Source of the DNA: an uncultured Pseudomonadota bacterium
Lineage (GTDB): Bacteria; Pseudomonadota; Gammaproteobacteria; Burkholderiales; SG8-39
Length of the DNA: 6,531 bases
Assembly: GCA_903864555.1 (NCBI GenBank)
Contig: CAIPGJ010000662.1
Span: 1 to 6,531 of the forward strand
Direction of reading: 5' to 3'
Shown: in pieces, positions 1-6,291 of the stretch
Layout of the letters: every line of letters begins with the position of its first letter
How positions within the stretch are numbered: the stretch's first letter is position 1
Translations under genes and position numbers: made by a program
Notes under the pieces: model-generated
Database searches by the model: none
What the model saw: only the letters and a program-made list of their open reading frames with translations
Told to the model about the DNA's origin: nothing

Positions 1-1
1 C

Positions 2-1135
2 TTACTGGTAAGAGGCCCCCAGGATCACGGGATACCGATGGATCACCGATTCATCGATCTCGACTCCCAAGCCTGGGCGGTCAGATGCCTCGATGTACCC
101 GTCGACCACCATGGGGGCTCCGATGCCGAGCTCATCGCGGAAGGCGTTGACCCTTGATACGTCGGCCTCGTACCAAGTGCCGTTGGGCAGAGCACTCAGC
201 ACAGCCAGCGAGGCTGCGGTGCTGAGCACCGAGGCCGAGGTATGCGGGGCCACGGCGAGATGCCAGGTGCTGGCCAGCGCGCCGATCTTCATCAACTCGC
301 TGATTCCCCCAGCCTTGCAGCAGTCGGCCTGCACATATTGAATGATCGACTCTGAGATCAGGGTGCGCAATTCGTGGCGGGTGAAATGGTTCTCGCCCGC
401 CGCCAATGGGGTGGCCATCACTTCCTGCAGCCGGCGGTAGCCCGGCAGGTTGTCTGGCGGGAACGGCTCCTCGAGCCAGGTCAGCCGACCAGCCTCGCAG
501 ATTTCGACGATGCCGGCCAGATCTCGGCTGTGGAAACGGGTGCCGGCATCAGCCGCCAGTGCGAGCTCGGGCCCGAAGCGCCGCCGGATACCGTCCACAC
601 GCATCAGGTCGCGCTCGAGCGAGTCACCGACCCGCAGCTTGACCATGCGGTAGCCCTGCTCCATCAATGCCTCGATCTCCCGGGCCAGTTCATCCACGGG
701 CTGGAAGCCCAAACTGATCCCACCGGCATAGGCTGGCACCCGCCGCTTTTGCCCGCCGAGCAGGCGCCAGACCGGCTGACCGAGTTCCTTACCCTTGATG
801 TCCCATAGCGCCAGATCCACACCTGACAGGCCGATGACCGCCGCCGCACCCGGCCCGTGGGTCGATATAAAGCGCTGGTAGACACGGTCCCAAAGCACCT
901 CGATAGCTTGTGGATCTTGCCCGATCAATGTTGGGCCAAGCGCGTCGTTGACAAAGGCTGCAATCGTGCTCGGAGCTTGCGCGTGGTGCGCCTCGCCCCA
1001 ACCCACGGTCCCCTCGTCAGTGACGACCTTGACCAGAACCATGTCGCGCTTGGCCGAACGCCCCACGGCAAAGGTGATGCCACCGGGCGTCGGGCAGGAC
1101 AAGGCGCGCGCTGTAATTTCGACGATACGACTCAA
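2..1135 (-). CDS. Enolase-superfamily sugar-acid dehydratase (mandelate racemase/muconate lactonizing enzyme subgroup)
   Basis: Predicted Mg2+-dependent cytoplasmic enzyme that abstracts the proton alpha to a carboxylate. In a sugar operon this most likely means dehydrating an aldonate or similar acid sugar to a 2-keto-3-deoxy acid. Numbering from the TTG at 1135 (377 aa, normal for the family), the metal ligands are D196 (AADAGTRF), E222 (WLEEPF) and E248 (AAGENHF), spaced 26 and 26 residues as in mandelate racemase. An Asp-His dyad follows at D271 (QADCC) and H298 (APHTSAS), 27 apart. The usual K-x-K motif reads K166-L-R168. The DAG after strand 3 lacks the DxH His of DgoD-type galactonate dehydratases. 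The ORF could begin at TTG 1150, but that codon overlaps the GGAGG sequence, whereas TTG 1135 lies 8 nt after it. It is the last gene in the window, 84 nt after the MalG-like permease. The family is near certain; the substrate is not readable from sequence. Confidence 0.9.
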   Translation of the reverse strand: MSRIVEITARALSCPTPGGITFAVGRSAKRDMVLVKVVTDEGTVGWGEAHHAQAPSTIAAFVNDALGPTLIGQDPQAIEVLWDRVYQRFISTHGPGAAAVIGLSGVDLALWDIKGKELGQPVWRLLGGQKRRVPAYAGGISLGFQPVDELAREIEALMEQGYRMVKLRVGDSLERDLMRVDGIRRRFGPELALAADAGTRFHSRDLAGIVEICEAGRLTWLEEPFPPDNLPGYRRLQEVMATPLAAGENHFTRHELRTLISESIIQYVQADCCKAGGISELMKIGALASTWHLAVAPHTSASVLSTAASLAVLSALPNGTWYEADVSRVNAFRDELGIGAPMVVDGYIEASDRPGLGVEIDESVIHRYPVILGASYQ

Positions 1136-1143
1136 TGGGAATT

Positions 1144-1148
1144 CCTCC
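1144..1148 (-). promoter_or_regulatory. Shine-Dalgarno GGAGG that fixes the TTG start of the dehydratase
   Basis: On the minus strand GGAGGAATTCCCA precedes TTG at 1135, giving 8 nt between GGAGG and the start. An in-frame upstream TTG at 1150 overlaps this motif and has no Shine-Dalgarno of its own. No in-frame ATG lies near the start. Confidence 0.7.
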
Positions 1149-1182
1149 AATGCATATGGCCGAGCTCCGGCACGCGATCGTC

Positions 1183-1196
1183 CCCACCTGGGTGGG
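1183..1196 (-). other. Small GC-rich inverted repeat between permease and dehydratase genes
   Basis: CCCACC and GGTGGG form a 6-bp perfect inverted repeat with a 2-nt gap (5 bp with a 4-nt loop as RNA). No run of T follows on either strand, so it is not an intrinsic terminator. It could slow decay or processing of the mRNA between the two genes, or be chance in GC-rich DNA. Confidence 0.25.
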
Positions 1197-1219
1197 AGCC
1201 AAACGCCTCGCCGAGCGCC

Positions 1220-2065
1220 TCAGCCCTTGACACCGCCCGCCCCCAGGCCTGAGACCAGGTGCCGTTGCAGGGCAAAGAACACCAGCACGATGGGCAGCGC
1301 GGTCAGCACCCCGCCGGCCATTAAAACACCCCAATCCGTCGTGAACTGACCGATCAGACCGTTGAGCCCCAAAGGGAGGGTGCGCTTCTCGTCGCTCGTG
1401 ATCAAGGTCGCAGCGAACAAGAACTCGTTCCAGGCGTGGATCATCGACCATGTCGCAACTGCAATGATGCCGGGGCGCGCCATGGGCACGATCACAATCC
1501 AGAAAGCCTGCCAGCGGGTACAGCCATCCATCCGCGCGGCATCCTCGAGAGAAAACGGCACCTGCGCGAAGAAGCCCCGCATCAGCCAGACACACAGCGG
1601 CAGCATGTAGCTGAGATAGACGATGACCAAGGCCCACAGACTGTCATTCCATCCGAGCGCCCTGAACTGGATGAAGAAGGGGATCAGCAGCAGCACGGCA
1701 GGAAACATCTGCCCGTACAGCATCAGCGCCGGCAGAACCGTCGAGCCCCGGAACCGGTAACGAGCCAGCGCATAGCCTGCAGTCAGCGATGCCAGCACAC
1801 TCAGGCCGGTGACGACCAGCGTCAGAAACAGGCTGTTGACTGCATATCGCCAGAACTTCCCTCCCAAAAGAAGTTCGGTGTAGTGCTGCAGCGTCAGTTC
1901 CCTGGGAAACAGGGCTGGCGGACGGGCGAACAGCTCGGCTTCTGGGCGTAGCGAGGTCACCACCATCCAATAGAACGGAAAGATCGCCCACACAAAGGCG
2001 CACCACAGCCCGATGTGCAGAAGCGCCCGGCTCCATCTTCTGACCCCGACAATCTCTTCTTGCAT
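1220..2065 (-). CDS. ABC sugar transporter permease, MalG/UgpE type (CUT1 family)
   Basis: Inner-membrane subunit of an ABC importer for sugars; it pairs with the MalF-like permease encoded just upstream to form the translocation path. At 281 aa it has the usual length. About six hydrophobic segments can be seen (around residues 14-36, 75-100, 108-135, 140-163, 187-210 and 245-266). The cytoplasmic EAA loop that docks the ATPase is clear at about 173-195: LEDAARMDGCTRWQAFW, followed by IVIVP. The N-terminal part (WAIFPFYWMVVTSLRP) and the stretch with AWNEF after the EAA loop are characteristic of MalG-type CUT1 permeases. The ATG at 2065 follows the preceding stop by 4 nt with AGGAGG 9 nt upstream, so the two permeases are very likely translationally coupled. 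The transported sugar cannot be told from this subunit. Confidence 0.95.
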   Translation of the reverse strand: MQEEIVGVRRWSRALLHIGLWCAFVWAIFPFYWMVVTSLRPEAELFARPPALFPRELTLQHYTELLLGGKFWRYAVNSLFLTLVVTGLSVLASLTAGYALARYRFRGSTVLPALMLYGQMFPAVLLLIPFFIQFRALGWNDSLWALVIVYLSYMLPLCVWLMRGFFAQVPFSLEDAARMDGCTRWQAFWIVIVPMARPGIIAVATWSMIHAWNEFLFAATLITSDEKRTLPLGLNGLIGQFTTDWGVLMAGGVLTALPIVLVFFALQRHLVSGLGAGGVKG

Positions 2066-2069
2066 GGTC

Positions 2070-3014
2070 TCAGGCCTCCTCGCGCATGCGGATCAGATAC
2101 AGGTACACCGTCGTCACCGCGACCAGGAAGACAAAGAGCAGCGTGGCCAACGCCGAAGCCATGCCAAGGTTCATCCGCTCGAAACCGTAGCGGTAGGCGA
2201 GCGTGAACAGAGTCTCTGAGGAGTTCAGGGGGCCGCCAGCTGTCATCAACCAAATCGCGTTGAAGTTGTTCACCGTCAGGATCAGGGTCAGGATCAGCGC
2301 GATGGCGAAGGCCAAGCGGATCTGCGGCAGAACGACGAACAAGAGCAGCCGCCAACCATGGGCGCCATCCATCGCTGCCGCCTCCATGATCGAGCGAGGG
2401 ATCATCTGCAACGCGGCAAGCAGCAGCAGCATCACGAAAGGCGTGCCCTTCCAGATACTCTCCACCGTGACAGCCCACAACGAGGTTCCGACGTCCCCAA
2501 GGAAAGGAAAGTAATCCTTGAGCACCCCGACCCAGACCAGCAACTCATTGACGATGCCCACCGTCGGATCGTACATCCAGCGCCACGTCAGCACGGCCAC
2601 AACGCTGGGAACGACCCAGGGCAGCAGGATGCCGGCCCTCAGCCAGGACCGAGCGCGCACAGGCCGGTTCAGCATTAGCGCCAGCATCAGGCCCAGGAGC
2701 ATCTGTGCAACTACGTTCGCCCCCACCCACCATGCGGTGTTTCTTAGGGCGGTCCAGAACACCGGGTCTGCCCACACGCGCTCATAGTTGCGCGTCCCGA
2801 TAAAGATGACCTGGCCACGGCTCAGGGTGCGCAGCGTCAGGTCCTGGAAGCCGGCAGCGATGCCGCTGATCACCGGGTAAACCACAACCGCCATGACCAG
2901 GACGAATGCAGGCAGCACCATCAGGTAGGGGTAAAGGCGCTCACCCTGGCCCGTCTCGAATAGAGCGGACCAGGGCTCGCGGCCTTTGCGCTCTGGGGAA
3001 TGGGGCGAACTCAT
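2070..3014 (-). CDS. ABC sugar transporter permease, MalF/UgpA type (CUT1 family)
   Basis: First membrane subunit of the sugar importer, 314 aa. A charged cytoplasmic N-terminus of about 28 residues is followed by a membrane segment (about 30-53, with LPAFVLVMAVVVYPV), a periplasmic loop with NYERV (76-80), and further segments near 90-116, 124-146, 178-204, 232-256 and 284-308. The EAA loop is at 211-230 (EAAAMDGAHGWRLLLFVVLP), a near-canonical EAA-G-LP pattern for contact with the ATPase. FNAIWLMTAGGP (251-262) is typical of MalF/UgpA-type CUT1 permeases. An in-frame TGA lies 9 nt before ATG 3014, so no longer protein is possible. The Shine-Dalgarno is weak (GAGCAG-like), unlike those of its neighbours, which may keep the permeases scarcer than the binding protein. 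The gene follows the binding-protein gene by 62 nt. Confidence 0.95.
   Translation of the reverse strand: MSSPHSPERKGREPWSALFETGQGERLYPYLMVLPAFVLVMAVVVYPVISGIAAGFQDLTLRTLSRGQVIFIGTRNYERVWADPVFWTALRNTAWWVGANVVAQMLLGLMLALMLNRPVRARSWLRAGILLPWVVPSVVAVLTWRWMYDPTVGIVNELLVWVGVLKDYFPFLGDVGTSLWAVTVESIWKGTPFVMLLLLAALQMIPRSIMEAAAMDGAHGWRLLLFVVLPQIRLAFAIALILTLILTVNNFNAIWLMTAGGPLNSSETLFTLAYRYGFERMNLGMASALATLLFVFLVAVTTVYLYLIRMREEA
2075..2080 (-). promoter_or_regulatory. Shine-Dalgarno AGGAGG of the MalG-like permease, inside the upstream gene
   Basis: AGGAGG lies 9 nt before ATG 2065 and is also part of the last codons (Glu-Glu-Ala) of the MalF-like permease. Ribosomes finishing the first permease uncover the site for the second, a common arrangement for making paired subunits in equal amounts. 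Confidence 0.75.
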
Positions 3015-3076
3015 TGCTGCTCAAAACATCCAGAGAGTTACGCCGCTCAAAAGGCAGTGATGGGTCCGCGACATCA

Positions 3077-4303
3077 TCATTTCATCTTTGCCGCGATCTC
3101 GCTCGCCGCCTTTTGCACTGCTGCCTGCGGCGTCATCAGGCCGCGCAGCGAGGTGTCCCAAGCGGGCGAAAGGATCGAAGAATGCACCTCGGCCCAGATG
3201 GCGATGCTGGGTCGTGCCCGACCAGCTGCCGCCTGGGACATGAAGGGGCGCTGCGCTTCGGGCAGCTTGGCAATAGCGTCCGGCGTGGTGGCTGTCATGT
3301 GAGCCGACAGCCGGTCGGCCTTGCGCATGGCCTCGACGCTGCGTGGCCCGGTCAGGAACATCACCAGATCGGCTGCAGCCGAGCTCTTGGTCTTGGCGTT
3401 GACGGCCAGATTGAACCCACCGATGACCGTGGCCGCGCGCTTGCCCACTGGCAGAGGAACGATCGAGTAGTTCAGGTTGGGAGCGACCCGCTTGATAGAG
3501 CCGATGGTCCAGTCGCCCGAAATCAGCATTCCGGCCCTGCTCTGGAGAAAGGGGGCGAACACCTCATCCCAAGACTGCGCGGTCAGCACGGTATCGGGAA
3601 TTGACTTGTCCACCCGGTACATGTCGGTGAAGAGCTGGAAGGTCTCGGCTACCGCCGGCTCGCCAACGCGGACCTTACCGGCGTCATCGACCAGCTCGCC
3701 GCCGTTCTGCCAGATGAAGCTCGTCATCTGGAACACGCCAAAGCGGCCAGCGCCCATGGCCAGTCCATATTTGTCGGCGCCCAGTCCGCGCATCGCCTTG
3801 GCTACGGCACGGAACTCGGTCCAGTTCTTCGGTGGCGCGCTGAAACCGGCCGCCTTCAGCATGTCGTTATTGACGAACAAGGCGACGTTATTGGTGTACC
3901 AGGGCAGCGCATAGAGGCGCCCTTCATAGCGCCCCGATGCCAGCGGGCCAGGCTGGTATTCGGAAGCGACCGAGCGTGTGCGATCGGTCAGGTCGGCCAG
4001 CACGCCGGCGTCAGCGTAAGCAGCCAACCAGGCGTTGTCGATCGCCATGACATCTGGTCCTGCGCCCCCACCCAGCGCCACAAACAGGCGCTTCTCCAGC
4101 TCCTGAAAGGGTATGGCCTGGAGGTTGACCTTGTGTCCGGTCTGGGTCTCAAAGGCTCGAATTTCGTCGTAAAGCGGCGCCTGCGCGTTGGGCACCATGG
4201 GTGCGTTGACCCAGAAGGTGATCGTGTCGGCGTTCGCTACGGCGCCCCATAGGCCGAAGGTACAGGCCGCGATTCTCAAGAGCTTTTTGGTCAGTTTCAG
4301 CAT
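3077..4303 (-). CDS. Periplasmic sugar-binding protein of the ABC importer (solute-binding family 1)
   Basis: Captures the sugar or oligosaccharide in the periplasm and delivers it to the two permeases encoded downstream. From ATG 4303 it has 408 aa, usual for CUT1 binding proteins. It starts with a Sec signal peptide: positive MLKLTKK, a hydrophobic core, and likely cleavage after A25 (AVANA/DT). Family 1 landmarks include ITFWVNAP at the mature start, GPDVMAIDNAW (82-92), GRLYALPWYTNN (128-139), GMLISGDW (258-265) and GGFNLAVNAKTK (295-306). An IAAC sequence at 11-14 resembles a lipobox, but it sits too early and near R10, so export as a soluble protein is favoured. An ATG two codons upstream (4309) is only 2 nt from the GAGGAG, while 4303 is 8 nt from it, so 4303 is preferred. 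Aromatic residues such as W138 may contact the sugar; the ligand is unknown. Confidence 0.93.
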   Translation of the reverse strand: MLKLTKKLLRIAACTFGLWGAVANADTITFWVNAPMVPNAQAPLYDEIRAFETQTGHKVNLQAIPFQELEKRLFVALGGGAGPDVMAIDNAWLAAYADAGVLADLTDRTRSVASEYQPGPLASGRYEGRLYALPWYTNNVALFVNNDMLKAAGFSAPPKNWTEFRAVAKAMRGLGADKYGLAMGAGRFGVFQMTSFIWQNGGELVDDAGKVRVGEPAVAETFQLFTDMYRVDKSIPDTVLTAQSWDEVFAPFLQSRAGMLISGDWTIGSIKRVAPNLNYSIVPLPVGKRAATVIGGFNLAVNAKTKSSAAADLVMFLTGPRSVEAMRKADRLSAHMTATTPDAIAKLPEAQRPFMSQAAAGRARPSIAIWAEVHSSILSPAWDTSLRGLMTPQAAVQKAASEIAAKMK

Positions 4304-4311
4304 GCTCATTT

Positions 4312-4317
4312 CTCCTC
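4312..4317 (-). promoter_or_regulatory. Shine-Dalgarno GAGGAG that fixes the start of the binding protein
   Basis: GAGGAG is followed by 8 nt and then ATG 4303; the alternative ATG at 4309 is only 2 nt away, too close for efficient initiation. The site begins only 6 nt after the T-run of the preceding terminator hairpin. Confidence 0.75.
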
Positions 4318-4323
4318 AAGGTT

Positions 4324-4357
4324 AAAAAAACCCGTACCCGGTAGCAGGCCGGTACGG
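4324..4357 (-). terminator. Intrinsic terminator-like hairpin directly upstream of the binding-protein gene
   Basis: In the minus-strand transcript a 7-bp perfect stem CCGTACC/GGTACGG (4357-4351 with 4338-4332) encloses a 12-nt loop, where two further G-C pairs can form with a bulged G. It is followed by one G and seven U (4330-4324). This is a textbook Rho-independent terminator for the upstream isomerase-hydrolase transcript; there is no T-run on the plus-strand side, so it is one-directional. It ends about 20 nt before the binding-protein ATG, leaving no space for a promoter. Partial termination, so that transporter expression depends on readthrough, or a role in mRNA processing or stability is therefore likely. 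Confidence 0.75.
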
Positions 4358-4372
4358 CAGAAGGAATCAGGG

Positions 4373-4391
4373 GCCGCGGTGTTGGCGCGGC
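4373..4391 (-). other. GC-rich hairpin just after the hydrolase stop codon
   Basis: GCCGCG and CGCGGC form a 6-bp perfect stem with a 7-nt loop starting 4 nt past the GH31 stop. No U-run follows. It stands in tandem with the terminator hairpin 15 nt further on and may protect the 3' end of the hydrolase message or be incidental. Confidence 0.35.
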
Positions 4392-4395
4392 GGCA

Positions 4396-6291
4396 TCATG
4401 TGGACTCCAGGCTCAGCAGTTCCCCCAGGGCGTGGTGGATGCTCCCTCGCTCCGAGAGGGCCCAGTGTCTCTGCGTGCCCGCATCAACCCTTGGGCGACC
4501 TGCAATGGCGGTGGCCCGGGCGCTTGCGTTGGCCGATGCGTTATCCAGGCCATGAACGATCCAGACTTCAGAGCTCAGCCGATCAGGCTGCAGCGGAATC
4601 GATGCGCCCTCACGAAAGAAGACTGGTACTGCGTCCATCGGGACTTCGTGCAGAACCGTTTGTCCGCCGTCGATCCATCGGCGCGACAAAGCGTCGTACC
4701 AGCGCCCAGGCGGAAGGAACACTGCACGCGTCGATGCGTAGAAGGCTACCGGCGCCACGAGCAGGGCGTCGCCGAGCATGAACTGTTGATCCCAGTCATT
4801 GAGCCCCCGCCATTTGATCTCGGGAAAGGCCAGGGGCATCATCCGGACTGGGGGTAGCCCTCCGGCGACCGCCTCGGCGGCAAGCGCCAGAAAATAGGGC
4901 TTGAGCTCAAGATGGAGCTTGGCACACGCGGTGAAGATGCGCTGTGAGTCCGCATCCATCTGCCAGGGCTCCCTGCAACCGAGTCCGTGCAGCATGAACA
5001 GGGGCTGGAAGGCACTGAACTGTGCCCAGCGAGCGAAGACTTGCGGGGTCGGGGTCCCAAAGTAGCCTCCGATGTCGCTGCCGATGAAGGGAAACCCCGA
5101 CAGGCTCGCGCTTTGCGCTGCCCGGATCGCCGCGGGCAGGCCACTCTTTGGACAAAAGTCCGAAGTCTGGTCCCCAGACCAGATCTGCTGGCGGCAACCC
5201 GCCTGTGCTGAGCGGCTCAGCACAGGGCGGACAGGGCCCTCAAATGCGGCGGCTGTGGCGTCAAGATACGCCTTGACATAGGCGTTGTGGGCTCCCGGAC
5301 CCGAAAGCCCGTTGTGAAGCACCGCGTGATCGGGCAGTTGCTCCCCAAAATCAGCTTTGAAGCCGGCAATGCCACGCTGCACGAGCGACCGCAACCCGCG
5401 GACCCACCAGTCCCGCGCGGAAGGGTTGGTGAAGTCGATCAGCGCTGCCCGCACATTCGGATTGGCGCCTGGTCGCCGCACGAGGGGCTGCCCCTGCCGG
5501 TCGACGATGACATGGCCCAGGTCCAGGGCGGAGGCATGGGCCCGCGTACCCACCACCAACCAAGGACACAGCCACAGATGCACCTGGGTGCCCTCAGCCG
5601 CCATCGCCCTGACCATGTCCAAACCTTCTGGGTACTTGGTCCGGTCGAACTCGAAGGAGTGGATCTCCTCCTCCCAATACGCGTCGATGAGCTTGACGTC
5701 CAGAGGCAAGCCCATCGCACGAAAGCCCTCCCGATCGGCGGCGACAGTCACTGCATCCTCGGTCCGCCAGTCACCCGCTTTCCAGAGTCCGAAAAAGGCG
5801 TCGTCGGGCTTCTCGGGCGGGCCCACGCGAGCGATCCAGGCCCGGTGCTGCTCAGCCAGCGTGCCCAAGTCCAGGTGCAGCTCGATGCGGCTGGACTCGA
5901 TCTGAATGCGCAGAACGTCGGGCTCCCAGGGGGCCGCCAGGTGAAAACTGGCAGCGTCGTGACCGGCCAGCCCCATCGAGAAACCAGCGGTGCTCGCGAT
6001 CCAGGGCACTGGCAGGTAGGTACCGCTGCCTTGCCCCGCGTTCTCCAGATAGTGGCGCACCACCGTGCCCCGCAGGTCCAGATGCTCGAAGCGCTCACCC
6101 CCGCCCAGAAAAAGCGCCTCCTCCGGGGCCGCCAGACAAAGCTCGACGGCTTTGGACTGCGGCCTTTCGAAGACGATGCAGTGGGTTGTCGGGCCCCTTC
6201 GCTCGATCCGCGCGGCGTCTGGCGGCAGCGCATGCCACCGCCCACCGGGTTCGCGCCAGCCAGCGCCCAGGAGTGCGTAGGGCTCAGACAC
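4396..6291 (-). CDS. Cytoplasmic GH31 alpha-glycosidase (alpha-xylosidase/alpha-glucosidase superfamily)
   Basis: Retaining glycoside hydrolase expected to remove an alpha-linked sugar from the imported substrate. From GTG 6291 it has 631 aa: an N-terminal beta-sandwich (about 1-165), a TIM barrel (about 165-475, opening with FFGLWKAGDW) and a short C-terminal beta domain. The nucleophile is D314 in FKADFGEQLP; the acid/base is D374 in WSGDQTSDF. Other family landmarks are D203 (IDAYW), R360 (SRSAQAG) and SDIGGY (405-410). There is no signal peptide, so it acts in the cytoplasm. The ADFGE and GDQ contexts and the LHNG...HN stretch recall YihQ-like sulfoquinovosidases more than YicI, but the barrel segment IDAYWEEEIHSFEFD lacks the QLWW-type element I expect for sulfonate binding. 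The reading frame is open up to ATG 6387, but that would overlap the isomerase gene by about 100 nt with unfamily-like residues. The family is sure; the substrate (xyloside, glucoside, galactoside or other) is open. Confidence 0.92.
   Translation of the reverse strand: MSEPYALLGAGWREPGGRWHALPPDAARIERRGPTTHCIVFERPQSKAVELCLAAPEEALFLGGGERFEHLDLRGTVVRHYLENAGQGSGTYLPVPWIASTAGFSMGLAGHDAASFHLAAPWEPDVLRIQIESSRIELHLDLGTLAEQHRAWIARVGPPEKPDDAFFGLWKAGDWRTEDAVTVAADREGFRAMGLPLDVKLIDAYWEEEIHSFEFDRTKYPEGLDMVRAMAAEGTQVHLWLCPWLVVGTRAHASALDLGHVIVDRQGQPLVRRPGANPNVRAALIDFTNPSARDWWVRGLRSLVQRGIAGFKADFGEQLPDHAVLHNGLSGPGAHNAYVKAYLDATAAAFEGPVRPVLSRSAQAGCRQQIWSGDQTSDFCPKSGLPAAIRAAQSASLSGFPFIGSDIGGYFGTPTPQVFARWAQFSAFQPLFMLHGLGCREPWQMDADSQRIFTACAKLHLELKPYFLALAAEAVAGGLPPVRMMPLAFPEIKWRGLNDWDQQFMLGDALLVAPVAFYASTRAVFLPPGRWYDALSRRWIDGGQTVLHEVPMDAVPVFFREGASIPLQPDRLSSEVWIVHGLDNASANASARATAIAGRPRVDAGTQRHWALSERGSIHHALGELLSLEST

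Noticed and set aside
1017..1637. 206-codon minus-strand frame spanning the end of the MalG-like permease and the start of the dehydratase
   Set aside because: It is an out-of-frame shadow of two well-supported genes and has a low-complexity Ala/Arg/Gly/Cys composition.
3016..3052. Near-perfect 11-bp direct repeat (gctgctcaaaa and gccgctcaaaa, 26 bp apart) between the binding-protein and permease genes
   Set aside because: One mismatch, only two copies and no palindrome; nothing ties it to an operator and it may be chance.
5274..5279. TTGACA-like sequence on the plus strand inside the hydrolase gene
   Set aside because: No matching -10 box at the right distance and no plus-strand gene follows it.
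4396..6291. Assignment of the hydrolase as a sulfoquinovosidase
   Set aside because: Similarity around the catalytic residues is suggestive, but the segment expected to hold the sulfonate-binding Arg/Trp pair reads differently, and no other sulfoquinovose genes are present.
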